Part shown: positions 42,071 to 50,781 of the stretch, piece by piece
Layout: each line of letters starts with the position of its first letter
How positions within the stretch are numbered: the first letter of the stretch is position 1
NCBI GenBank assembly: GCA_965234335.1
Contig: OZ248436.1
Location: 12,437-76,436 of the forward strand
Direction of reading: 5' to 3'
From: Leadbetterella lacustris
Lineage (GTDB): Bacteria > Bacteroidota > Bacteroidia > Cytophagales > Spirosomataceae
Length of the DNA stretch: 64,000 nucleotides
Program-made: the position numbers and the translations under genes
The notes under the pieces: model-generated
Told to the model about the DNA's origin: nothing
Database searches by the model: none
What the model saw: only the letters and a program-made list of their open reading frames with translations

Positions 42071-44875
42071 TTATTTATCTTCTGGCAAAAGAACGATTCT
42101 TATGAAATCCTCACCACTGAGATATTTCTTGGCTGTTGCTTTTGTGCTTTCTACAGTCAACAAATCAAGAAGTTTGTCCTCGGTAAGAATAGAAGTTACT
42201 TTATCTCCATTTTGATATTTGTTAGCCAAAGTACTCAACCAGTAATCGTTGTTTTTAAGATTGGTCTGTAAGTCAAGCTTTTGCTTCGAAACAAATTTTT
42301 CAATATCGCCAGCTTCCGCTCCATTGGTTTTAATTTTTTCTATTTCCTTCAAAGTAATGTCTATCAGTTTCTCCACATTGGCTGGTGAGCAACCGTAACC
42401 GATTCTGAACATATAACGTGGCATAGGCACTCTATTGGTGCTGCCGCCTACATAAGGCGAGTAAACGCCACTTTCTTCTTCTCGGAGTTTTTCGGTAAGT
42501 TTTATGTTCAGAATGTCTCCTAAGGCTTTTATTTGCAGTTCTTCTGCATCGTTAGGAGCATATTTGCCTGAGTAAGTCAATAAAACTCTGGCTTTGTCCT
42601 CAGTTCCTTTTTTAACGACTTTACTCACTTTGCCCGATGGTGGCACTATTTTCAGGTCACGGAACGTTTCTTTTTTCAGAGTACCTGGTAATCCGCCCAA
42701 ATAGGTGGCTAGCAATGGTTTAATTTTTTCAACCTCAAAATTTCCTACAAACGTAAACTCGAAATCTGAGGCATTGTTGAATCTCTCATTGAAAATCTTC
42801 ATTGCTTTTTCAGGATTTACTTCGTTCATTCTGTCCGATGTCATCGGTTGAGCACGGTAGGCTCCATTGCCCATTATCACTTGTACCGAGTCGTTGAAGA
42901 CTTTCTCTGGAGTAGGTGTTTTTTCCATGTTTACTAAAAAGTCTTTTTGGTTGGCTAAGGCTCCTTGTACTGCTTCGGGGTCTAACTTATTGTTGGTAAA
43001 TCTGTTGTAAACCATCTGCAACGCAGTTTCAAAATCTTTTACCGAAGACGAACCCGAAATGGCCTCGGTAGTACCTCCCACCATGGCATTTACTTGAGCC
43101 ACTTTGCCTGACATAAACTTGGTCAATTGCGAGGCCTTCAAGCTGCCGTTTCCACTTGTGGAGGCCACCATTGAACTCAAGGCGGCGTTCATAAAGTCAG
43201 CGTCGTTATATAGCGAACTTCCACCCCAGCTTGTTCCTCGGAACTTAATTTCATCGTTCTTGAAATCAGTGGGTTTTAGGTTTACTTTCAATCCATTCTC
43301 AAAAACGATTTCGGTTACACCAACCTCATCGATTTTCTTTTCACTAACTATTTTACCTAAGTTTGGCTTTTTCTCAACCAATGTTGTAGCCACGGCTTCA
43401 TCCACATAAGCCGTAATAGTAGAGCCAGTGTTGTCTAACCACCCTTTGAGCTGAGCTTCTGTTGGAAGGCTCTCTTTGTCTTTTTCAGAACCAATCAATG
43501 CCAAAACTCTGTTTTCTTTGGTAATAAGTTTTTTCACTAAGGCATTTACTTCTGCTAGTTTTATGCCTTCCAGGTTCTGTGATACAAACTTGTTGTCATA
43601 CTCGATGTCTGTCATTACAACATCATTTAAGAAACAACCCACCAGTTCTTCCACAAAGTTTTCTGAGTCCGTTTTGTCTTTTTCTTTGTATTGTTTTTCA
43701 ACGCCAGTTTTGTATTGCAACTTGGCCCTTTGTAATTCGCTTTCTGTGAAACCAAATTTTGAAACACGCTCGTTTTCATCCAAAACCGTCTTTAGTGCTT
43801 TTTCTACATCTGCTCCTTTGGCTACCGCAAAAACGGTGAGTGCATCCAAATTTCCCAAAAATGAGGAATAATTGCTCGACCCAAACTGGTAGGGAGGGTC
43901 AGCCTTTTGCATCAATTCTTGCAAACGTTGACTGATCATGCTATTAAATAGCGTGGCCATAATATTCTCTCTTCTATTTTCAGCCGTAATTTGTTTTTTC
44001 TCGGGTTGTAAATAATAAAGCTGCACCATGTTGTAAGGCTGCTCTTTATCTGTGATAACAATGGCCTCAGTGCCACCTTTTAGCGGTACTTCATATTTAA
44101 CTCTTTCTTTTGGTTTTGCAGGATTTTGAATACCCCCAAAATACTTGGTTATCATGGCTTCAATCTGAGCAGGGTCAAAATCTCCCACAGCTACAACAGC
44201 CTGTAAGTTAGGCCTGTACCAGTCCTTGTGGAATCTCTTTACGGCTTCATAAGGAGCATTTTGGATAATGTCATCTAAGCCAATCGGCAATCTTTGAGCA
44301 TATCTTGAGCCTCTGAAAATTACCGGCAAAAGTTTTTCCTGTATTCTAGATTGAGCACCTTTTCTAAGTCTAGATTCTTCCAAAACCACGCCACGCTCTT
44401 TATCTATTTCGGCGTGGTCTAAGGTGGCATAAGCGGCCCATTCAGACAACACCATCATGAATTTTTCGAGTTTGGCCAAGGTGTCTGTTGGAACAGGAAG
44501 CATGTACACGGTCTCGTCGAAACTCGTGTAAGCGTTGAGGTCAGCACCAAACTGAATTCCATTTTTCTCCAAGAAATTCACCATTTCGTTCTTCGGGAAA
44601 TTCTTTGTGCCGTTGAAATCCATGTGTTCCATAAAGTGAGCCAGACCTCTTTGGTCATCGTCTTCCAAAATAGAGCCGGCCTTAATGATCAATCGCAATT
44701 GTGCTCGATTTTTCGGCTCTACGTTTTTTCGGATATAATAAGTAAGACCGTTTTTGAGTTTACCTACCTTTACGGCGGGATCCATCGGAAGTTTTTCTTT
44801 GAGGTTGATTTGTTGGGCAAAAGCAACTTGGCATACCAAAAGTAGAAGGCCAAGTTTGTAGGCTAGTTTTTTCAT
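42071..44875 (-). CDS. M16-family zinc metallopeptidase
   Basis: 934 residues: signal peptide about 1-20 (MKKLAYKLGLLLLVCQVAFA), then an active M16 domain with the HxxEH motif in GLAHFMEHMDFNG (about 80-92) and a second M16 domain without a zinc motif after residue 500. PLKGGTEAIVITD and ENVEK-like segments fit the two-domain insulinase-type family of periplasmic proteases. It is preceded by a TATTTTTG promoter element. Confidence 0.92.
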   Translation of the reverse strand: MKKLAYKLGLLLLVCQVAFAQQINLKEKLPMDPAVKVGKLKNGLTYYIRKNVEPKNRAQLRLIIKAGSILEDDDQRGLAHFMEHMDFNGTKNFPKNEMVNFLEKNGIQFGADLNAYTSFDETVYMLPVPTDTLAKLEKFMMVLSEWAAYATLDHAEIDKERGVVLEESRLRKGAQSRIQEKLLPVIFRGSRYAQRLPIGLDDIIQNAPYEAVKRFHKDWYRPNLQAVVAVGDFDPAQIEAMITKYFGGIQNPAKPKERVKYEVPLKGGTEAIVITDKEQPYNMVQLYYLQPEKKQITAENRRENIMATLFNSMISQRLQELMQKADPPYQFGSSNYSSFLGNLDALTVFAVAKGADVEKALKTVLDENERVSKFGFTESELQRAKLQYKTGVEKQYKEKDKTDSENFVEELVGCFLNDVVMTDIEYDNKFVSQNLEGIKLAEVNALVKKLITKENRVLALIGSEKDKESLPTEAQLKGWLDNTGSTITAYVDEAVATTLVEKKPNLGKIVSEKKIDEVGVTEIVFENGLKVNLKPTDFKNDEIKFRGTSWGGSSLYNDADFMNAALSSMVASTSGNGSLKASQLTKFMSGKVAQVNAMVGGTTEAISGSSSVKDFETALQMVYNRFTNNKLDPEAVQGALANQKDFLVNMEKTPTPEKVFNDSVQVIMGNGAYRAQPMTSDRMNEVNPEKAMKIFNERFNNASDFEFTFVGNFEVEKIKPLLATYLGGLPGTLKKETFRDLKIVPPSGKVSKVVKKGTEDKARVLLTYSGKYAPNDAEELQIKALGDILNIKLTEKLREEESGVYSPYVGGSTNRVPMPRYMFRIGYGCSPANVEKLIDITLKEIEKIKTNGAEAGDIEKFVSKQKLDLQTNLKNNDYWLSTLANKYQNGDKVTSILTEDKLLDLLTVESTKATAKKYLSGEDFIRIVLLPEDK

Positions 44876-44958
44876 AAAGGATTTGAGATTAAATTTTTAT
44901 AAATTGTTTTAAAATGGAAAATACTTTGCAATTAAACAGAATTTCTCAGAATCAGGAG

Positions 44959-44966
44959 CAAAAATA
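44959..44966 (-). promoter_or_regulatory. -7 element (TATTTTTG) for the M16 protease
   Basis: Minus-strand TATTTTTG fits TAnnTTTG, predicting a leader of about 75 bases. Confidence 0.5.
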
Positions 44967-45066
44967 TTTTTTAGTTTGAAAAAAAACTATTTTCAAACTA
45001 AAACGTTAGTGATTACAGAAAATTCAATGCCTAGTCAGAAATTTATTAGTTTTAACATTTTTTGTT

Positions 45067-45074
45067 TAAATTTG
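45067..45074 (+). promoter_or_regulatory. -7 element (TAAATTTG) for the DUF4290-murA operon
   Basis: TAAATTTG fits TAnnTTTG and lies about 95 bases upstream of the DUF4290 ATG. Confidence 0.5.
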
Positions 45075-45169
45075 TCCTTGTAAAGCCTTTTCTACAGTTT
45101 AAAATTTAAGATTCTTCTTGTTTTAGTTTAATTTAAGAAAATTCCAAATCCCCTTAGTGGGATATTTAT

Positions 45170-45919
45170 ATGAAAGAATACGGAAGTAATGTTCAGAAAT
45201 TGGTCGAACAGATCGTTTCTATTCCTGAAAAAGAAAAAAGAACCAAGCATGCTCATATTTTGGTCGAACTGATGCGTCAGATTCATCCACAAATGCGTGA
45301 TGGAGCTGATTACAGCAAAAAACTCTGGGATGACCTCTATATAATGGCCAATTTTGACCTGGATGTAGACAGCCCATATCCACCTCCCCCAAAGGAAATA
45401 TTGGGCAAAAAACCCATGCAGATACCTTACAGTCAGTCAAAACTTAAGCATAAGTTTTATGGCCGTAATTTAGAACTTTTGATTATGAAGGCCATTGTAG
45501 CCGAAACTTTTGATGAAAGAAAAGCATTTGTATCCTATTTGGTGCGTTTGATGAAGTCGTTTTTCTTGAATTGGAACAAAGACACAGTTGAAACCAATGT
45601 CTGTTTAAACCAAATCATGGAGCTCTCTGGCGGGAAACTAAAACCTGAAATCGACTTTTTGGTTGAAAATGGAATGATAGACAACGCCAACCCTAAAGAT
45701 GGAAGCGGTAATAGACCAAGGCCTGCTTATCAGAACTTTCCAAACCGTCCAGAAAGGGGCAATGAGCGTAGAGATCCTAGGGCAACAAGCGATGGAAACA
45801 AGATGGGTGGTTTTAATCGAAATCCAAACCAAAGGCCGAGCAATCCGAACGTTGGAAATAGCAACGGAAACAGTAAAAATCGTTTTAATAGCAACAATAA
45901 CCGAAGAAGACCTCAATAA
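45170..45919 (+). CDS. DUF4290 family protein
   Basis: 249 residues. The first ~185 are the DUF4290 helical domain (MKEYGSNVQKLVEQIVSIPE; ADYSKKLWDDLYIMANFDLD; KHKFYGRNLELLIMKAI). The last ~60 are a disordered Asn/Arg/Pro-rich tail (NFPNRPERGNERRDPRATSD, then Asn-rich repeats). It is followed by murA with a 5-base gap, an arrangement common in Bacteroidota. Function unknown; a role tied to cell-wall synthesis is an inference from linkage only. Confidence 0.85.
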   Translation: MKEYGSNVQKLVEQIVSIPEKEKRTKHAHILVELMRQIHPQMRDGADYSKKLWDDLYIMANFDLDVDSPYPPPPKEILGKKPMQIPYSQSKLKHKFYGRNLELLIMKAIVAETFDERKAFVSYLVRLMKSFFLNWNKDTVETNVCLNQIMELSGGKLKPEIDFLVENGMIDNANPKDGSGNRPRPAYQNFPNRPERGNERRDPRATSDGNKMGGFNRNPNQRPSNPNVGNSNGNSKNRFNSNNNRRRPQ

Positions 45920-45924
45920 CCTTT

Positions 45925-47229
45925 ATGGCATCATTTAAAATAACTGGAGGAAGGAAATTAAAAGGAGAACTCATACCGCAAGGTGCAAAAAACGAAGCAT
46001 TACAAATACTGTGTGCTGTTTTGTTGACAAAAGAACCTATTATAATATATAACATACCTAATATCAGAGACGTAAACAAACTCATGGAACTACTCGAAGA
46101 CATGGGCGTTAAACGTAGCAAAATGGGTGAAGGTACTTACAAGTTTGAAGCCGACGATGTGAAGTTTGAGTATTTTGAAACTCAGGAATACAAAGATAAA
46201 GCTGCTGAACTGAGAGGGTCGGTAATGTTACTTGGGCCCATGTTGGGCAGGTTTGGTAGAGGAAAAGCACCAAAACCGGGTGGTGATAAAATCGGCAGAA
46301 GGCCTTTGGATACGCATTTTATCGGTTTTCAGAAACTTGGAGCGGAGTTTTCGTACGATTCTGAAGACTCATTTTATTCGATAGATGGCAAAAAAATGAA
46401 AGGTTCCTACATCTGGATGGAAGAAATATCGGTGACCGGAACTGCAAACGTCTTGATGGCAGCCGTTTTAACCGAAGGCACCACCACCATTTATAACGCA
46501 GCTTGTGAGCCATATCTGCAACAACTTTGCAAAATGCTCAACAGCATGGGGGCCAAGATTTCTGGAGTTGGTTCCAATTTGCTCGTAATTGAGGGTGTAA
46601 AAGAATTGCATGGATGTGACCACACCATGTTGCCGGATATGATTGAAATCGGCAGTTTCATTGGCTTAGCGGCTATGACGGGTTCGGAAATTACCATCAA
46701 GAACTGTAGAATTCCTGAATTGGGCATCATTCCTGATACATTCAAAAAACTGGGCATAGAAATGGAGTTTAGAGGAGATGATATTCATATTCCTGCTCAG
46801 TCTAATTACAAAATCAGTACACTTATAGATGGCTCTATATTAACCGTTTACGACGCTCCTTGGCCAGGTTTTACACCTGACTTGATTTCAATTATTCTAG
46901 TAACGGCCATTCAAGCAAAAGGCACGGTTTTGATTCACCAGAAAATGTTTGAATCTCGATTATTCTTTACAGATAAATTAATCGACATGGGAGCTCAAAT
47001 CATCCTATGTGATCCACACCGAGCAACGGTGATTGGCCTCAATAGAGAATATAATTTGAGAGGAATTAGGATGACCTCTCCTGATATTCGTGCCGGAGTG
47101 GCCTTGTTGATAGCGGCACTTTCAGCTGATGGGATAAGTATCATTGACAACATAGAACAAATAGACAGAGGATATCAAAATATCGATACCCGTCTCAATG
47201 CCATTGGTGCTGAGATAGTTAGGGTTTAA
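45925..47229 (+). CDS. murA: UDP-N-acetylglucosamine 1-carboxyvinyltransferase with Asp in place of the catalytic Cys
   Basis: 434 residues, standard length. GGRKLKGELIPQGAKNEAL is the substrate-binding N-terminus, with LRGSVMLLGPMLGRFGRG and DMIEIGSFIGLAA downstream. The fosfomycin-binding loop reads PKPGGDKIGRRPLD, so Asp121 replaces the Cys115 of E. coli (PGGCAIGARP), as in Chlamydia and mycobacteria. It makes the first committed peptidoglycan precursor; the Asp form stays active but is not alkylated by fosfomycin. Follows DUF4290 by 5 bases. Confidence 0.97.
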   Translation: MASFKITGGRKLKGELIPQGAKNEALQILCAVLLTKEPIIIYNIPNIRDVNKLMELLEDMGVKRSKMGEGTYKFEADDVKFEYFETQEYKDKAAELRGSVMLLGPMLGRFGRGKAPKPGGDKIGRRPLDTHFIGFQKLGAEFSYDSEDSFYSIDGKKMKGSYIWMEEISVTGTANVLMAAVLTEGTTTIYNAACEPYLQQLCKMLNSMGAKISGVGSNLLVIEGVKELHGCDHTMLPDMIEIGSFIGLAAMTGSEITIKNCRIPELGIIPDTFKKLGIEMEFRGDDIHIPAQSNYKISTLIDGSILTVYDAPWPGFTPDLISIILVTAIQAKGTVLIHQKMFESRLFFTDKLIDMGAQIILCDPHRATVIGLNREYNLRGIRMTSPDIRAGVALLIAALSADGISIIDNIEQIDRGYQNIDTRLNAIGAEIVRV

Positions 47230-47255
47230 TTTTTGAGATTTAAAATTATTTAAAC

Positions 47256-47278
47256 AGCCATCTTTTGATGGCTTTTTT
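47256..47278 (+). terminator. Rho-independent terminator after murA
   Basis: AGCCATC-TTTT-GATGGCT-TTTTT: a 7-bp stem with T-tail, 26 bases after the stop. Confidence 0.85.
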
Positions 47279-47343
47279 GATGGAACAAGGTTTCATGATT
47301 TCCCAAAAAAACTGCACATAACCACAATCTGAATAATTAACCG

Positions 47344-47351
47344 TACCTTTG
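47344..47351 (+). promoter_or_regulatory. -7 element (TACCTTTG) for the DEAD helicase gene
   Basis: TACCTTTG fits TAnnTTTG; transcription would begin near 47358, so the possible upstream start at 47349 is inside the promoter and the ATG at 47397 is the start. Confidence 0.55.
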
Positions 47352-47396
47352 CGTTTTAATAGAAGTACCGAAACTGGTATTTCAAAATACCATTTT

Positions 47397-48686
47397 ATGT
47401 CATTCGAAAATTTAGGACTCTCCAGTCCGATACTGCAAGCAGTAAAAGAAAAAGGTTATATCACTCCTTCACCAATTCAAGAAAAAGCCATCCCACTTGT
47501 TTTAGATAGAAAAGATATTTTGGCTTCGGCCCAAACAGGTACCGGTAAGACTGCAGGTTTTACATTGCCGATTTTGCAGATATTATCTACCACTCCCAAC
47601 CAAGGCCGCAGAAAAATTAGGTCGTTGATTCTTACTCCAACCCGTGAACTCGCCGCTCAGATTTATGACAACATAAGAGAATACAGCGTTTATTTAGATA
47701 TAAAATCAACGGTAGTTTTTGGCGGTGTAAACATCAATCCGCAAATTGCTACCCTGAAAAACGGGGTAGATATTTTGGTGGCAACTCCCGGTCGTTTGTT
47801 GGATTTGCACAGCCAAAGAGCACTTTCATTGGCCAATGTCGAGATTTTGGTTTTGGACGAAGCCGACAGAATGCTCGACATGGGTTTTGCAAAAGATATC
47901 AAGCGAGTGTTAGCTTTAGTGCCTGAGCGTCGTCAAAATCTATTGTTTTCAGCTACATTTTCTCTAGAAATTAAGCAGTTGGCGGCAGGAATTTTGCACA
48001 ATCCCGAAATGGTGGAGGCTTCGCCAGAAAATACTACTGTTGAAAAAATTGAACAAAGAGTAATCTTAGCTGACAAAGGTAGAAAGCCTTCCATGTTGGT
48101 AAAAATGATAAAAGAGGGCGATTGGGAGCAGGTTTTGGTATTTACAAGAACCAAACACGGAGCTAACAAATTGACTGAAAAACTTCAAAAATCGGATATA
48201 ACTTCTGCCGCAATCCATGGAAATAAATCTCAAGGTGCGAGAACTAAGGCATTGGACGATTTCAAAAAGGGTGAAATTCAGGTTTTGGTAGCGACAGACA
48301 TTGCTGCCAGAGGTTTGGATATTCCACTTTTACCGCATGTGGTAAACTACGAACTGCCAAATGTCCCTGAAGATTATGTCCACCGCATTGGCCGTACGGG
48401 TAGGGCAGGAGCCACAGGTGAAGCTGTTTCTTTAGTTTGCAACGAAGAATATGATTTTCTGAGAGGAATAGAAAAGTTGCTCGGTCAGAAGTTTGTTAGA
48501 GAAACGATGACCGGCTACGAACCGACCGAAGAGGAAGAAATAGCTCCATCAAAATCAGAACATAGAAGACCTCAAAATAATAATTTCAGAAAGCCCAATG
48601 TACAAGGTGGTGGAGGTCGGTCGCCTCACAGTGGAAGTTCAACATCTGAAAATAAAAAGCCTAAGAAGTTTTTTGGGAAGAGGTAG
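47397..48686 (+). CDS. DEAD-box RNA helicase (RhlE-like)
   Basis: 429 residues from MSFENLGLSSPILQAVKEKG. Q motif GYITPSPIQEKAIP, motif I ASAQTGTGKTAG, Ia PTRELAAQI, II VLDEADRM, III FSATFS, and VI in HRIGRTGRAG are all present. The C-terminal ~65 residues are an Asn/Arg/Gly-rich, disordered tail like those of RhlE/CsdA helicases. It remodels structured RNA (ribosome assembly, cold adaptation, mRNA decay). Confidence 0.92.
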   Translation: MSFENLGLSSPILQAVKEKGYITPSPIQEKAIPLVLDRKDILASAQTGTGKTAGFTLPILQILSTTPNQGRRKIRSLILTPTRELAAQIYDNIREYSVYLDIKSTVVFGGVNINPQIATLKNGVDILVATPGRLLDLHSQRALSLANVEILVLDEADRMLDMGFAKDIKRVLALVPERRQNLLFSATFSLEIKQLAAGILHNPEMVEASPENTTVEKIEQRVILADKGRKPSMLVKMIKEGDWEQVLVFTRTKHGANKLTEKLQKSDITSAAIHGNKSQGARTKALDDFKKGEIQVLVATDIAARGLDIPLLPHVVNYELPNVPEDYVHRIGRTGRAGATGEAVSLVCNEEYDFLRGIEKLLGQKFVRETMTGYEPTEEEEIAPSKSEHRRPQNNNFRKPNVQGGGGRSPHSGSSTSENKKPKKFFGKR

Positions 48687-48704
48687 TAAAAGTCATTATT
48701 TAAG

Positions 48705-48747
48705 CATAAAAAAACAGCGACCCTAAAGGAATCGCTGTTTTTTTTTT
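48705..48747. terminator. Bidirectional terminator between the helicase and lysS
   Basis: AAACAGCGA (48712-48720) pairs with TCGCTGTTT (48732-48740) across an 11-base loop, with an A-run before and a T-run after, serving both convergent genes. Confidence 0.85.
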
Positions 48748-48764
48748 GTTTTTAGCCTTAGCTT

Positions 48765-50480
48765 TTATGCTATCCAAGCCTCGACTTCCTCTTTGCTTGG
48801 CATTTTTTCGTCAATTTTTAGTTTTTTACGCATTCCGCCTAAGTCATTGAAGACTTTGTTTGGATTGGCCTCTTTCAATGCCGGTATGGTATAAAAGCCC
48901 ATTTTTTGTAAGGCAGGTACCCAAACTGCAGGCACGCCAGCTGATACGTAATCTTCTGTAGTTGCTATTTCTACTTTTTTCTCAGGTCGCATTTGTGGGA
49001 AGAATAACACCTCTTGTATACTCGCATTGTTGGTCAACATCATAGTCAATCGGTCAATTCCAATACCAATTCCTGCAGTTGGAGGCATTCCGTATTCCAA
49101 GGCTCTAATGAAGTCTTCATCCAGGGCCATAGCTTCTTCGTCACCTCGTTCGGCTAGCTTCATTTGCTCCTCAAAACGCTCCCTTTGGTCTATCGGGTCA
49201 TTTAATTCAGAATAGGCGTTGGCCACTTCTTTGCCATTTACAAATAACTCAAAACGCTCCACCAATCCGGGCTTACTTCTGTGTTTTTTGGTTAGCGGAG
49301 ACATTTCAACAGGATAGTCGATGATAAAAGTTGGCTGAATCAAGTGTTCTTCCACTTTTTCTCCAAAAATTTCATCAATTAGTTTGGCCTTACCCATAGT
49401 GTCATCTATTTCCATGCCCCATTCTTTACATTTCTGACGAAGTTCTTCTTCTGATGCAGCGTCCACATTTACACCAGTATGTTTCTCAATAGCCTCTATA
49501 ATTGAAAGCCTTTCGAATGGTCCTTGAAAATCAATAATGTTATCTCCAAATGGAAATTTGGTATCTTCGTGTACTGCTAAAGCCACCTTTTCGAAAAGTT
49601 GCTCTGTAAATTCCATCATCCAGTTATAATCTTTGTAGGCTACGTAGAATTCTAAGGCAGTAAACTCTGGGTTGTGGGTACGGTCCATTCCTTCATTTCT
49701 GAACATCTTGCCAAACTCATAAACACCATCAAATCCTCCAACAATCAACCTTTTCAGGTACAGTTCATTTGCGATACGCATAAACAAAGGCATGTCTAAC
49801 GTATTGTGGTGTGTTTTGAACGGTCTTGCCGCAGCACCGCCATGAATGGGTTGTAAAATCGGGGTTTCTACTTCTAACCAGCCCTTGTCGTCAAAAACCT
49901 GACGCATGGTTCTAATTATCTTGGCTCTTTTTACAAAAATATCACGGTTTTCAGGATTGACGATTAAGTCCACATAACGCTGACGAAATCTTTGTTCAGG
50001 ATCTGTAAAGCCGTCATGTATTTTACCCTCTTCGTCACGTTTTACAACAGGAAGTGGTTTTAATGATTTAGAAAGCAATTTGAATGACTTCACATGAATG
50101 GATATCTCCCCAGTTTGTGTTTCAAAAACAAAGCCGTTCACGCCAACAATGTCACCGATGTCAAGAAGTTTTTTGAAAACCGTATTGTACATGGTTTTGT
50201 CTTCGCTAGGGCATATCTCGTCTCTGTTTAGATACAATTGTATTCTAGCAGATTCGTCCTGGATTTCAGCAAAAGAGGCCGAACCCATTATTCGAAAACT
50301 CATCAAACGGCCAGCCACACTCACGTCTTTGAAGTCGAATTTATTGTGTTTCCAGTGTTTGAGTATATCCCTCAAACTGGTATTGGTAAGAAAGCCTTCC
50401 GCAGGGTATGGCTCTACTCCCAACTTCATCAATTCTTCTCTTTTTTGCCTTCTCAGTATTTCTTGTTCGCTTAAAAGCAT
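48765..50480 (-). CDS. lysS: Lysyl-tRNA synthetase, class II
   Basis: 571 residues from MLLSEQEILRRQKREELMKLG. OB-fold anticodon domain (VAGRLMSFRIMGSASFAEIQD) followed by the class II catalytic core: motif 2 FRNEGMDRTHNPEFTALEF and motif 3 GIGIGIDRLTMMLTN. The C-terminal extension (about 515-571; GFYTIPALKEANPNKVFNDL) is a Bacteroidota-type addition. A TAATTTTG promoter at 50514 lies inside the longer frame to 50525, so the shorter start is right. Confidence 0.97.
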   Translation of the reverse strand: MLLSEQEILRRQKREELMKLGVEPYPAEGFLTNTSLRDILKHWKHNKFDFKDVSVAGRLMSFRIMGSASFAEIQDESARIQLYLNRDEICPSEDKTMYNTVFKKLLDIGDIVGVNGFVFETQTGEISIHVKSFKLLSKSLKPLPVVKRDEEGKIHDGFTDPEQRFRQRYVDLIVNPENRDIFVKRAKIIRTMRQVFDDKGWLEVETPILQPIHGGAAARPFKTHHNTLDMPLFMRIANELYLKRLIVGGFDGVYEFGKMFRNEGMDRTHNPEFTALEFYVAYKDYNWMMEFTEQLFEKVALAVHEDTKFPFGDNIIDFQGPFERLSIIEAIEKHTGVNVDAASEEELRQKCKEWGMEIDDTMGKAKLIDEIFGEKVEEHLIQPTFIIDYPVEMSPLTKKHRSKPGLVERFELFVNGKEVANAYSELNDPIDQRERFEEQMKLAERGDEEAMALDEDFIRALEYGMPPTAGIGIGIDRLTMMLTNNASIQEVLFFPQMRPEKKVEIATTEDYVSAGVPAVWVPALQKMGFYTIPALKEANPNKVFNDLGGMRKKLKIDEKMPSKEEVEAWIA

Positions 50481-50781
50481 GGTTTTCTTTAATGGTTTTC
50501 TTGAAAAATCGTGCAAAATTAACAATTTCTGACCGATAATTTACTCAGAATGTCAATTATTATGCATTTAGTACCTTTGGATAAATATTTTGGTATTATT
50601 TGACTTTGTTTTCAAGAAATGACTTTTTTTGTCGTTCTAAGTTAAGAAATTACAATCCGATGTCGTTTATCATAAATTAGATTTTACGTCCTTCTTCTTC
50701 AGATAAGGAATTAGGGCAAGGTTTTTGAGTTAAAAAGCCTTAAGTAAATGACATTGAATTACAATCCGAAAAATTCCTCTC
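50481..50781. other. Divergent promoter region lysS / CarboxypepD_reg gene
   Basis: A roughly 300-base gap between divergent genes. It contains the lysS -7 element (50514-50521, minus) and a plus-strand TACCTTTG at 50572-50579, the best candidate for the 50782 gene, which would give a leader of about 195 bases. No gene or RNA is recognised. Confidence 0.5.
50514..50521 (-). promoter_or_regulatory. -7 element (TAATTTTG) for lysS
   Basis: Minus-strand TAATTTTG fits TAnnTTTG and lies 34 bases before the chosen lysS ATG. Confidence 0.6.

Noticed and set aside
43476..43871. 131-residue frame opposite the M16 protease
   Set aside because: Antisense shadow; serine- and phenylalanine-rich composition typical of reversed coding sequence.
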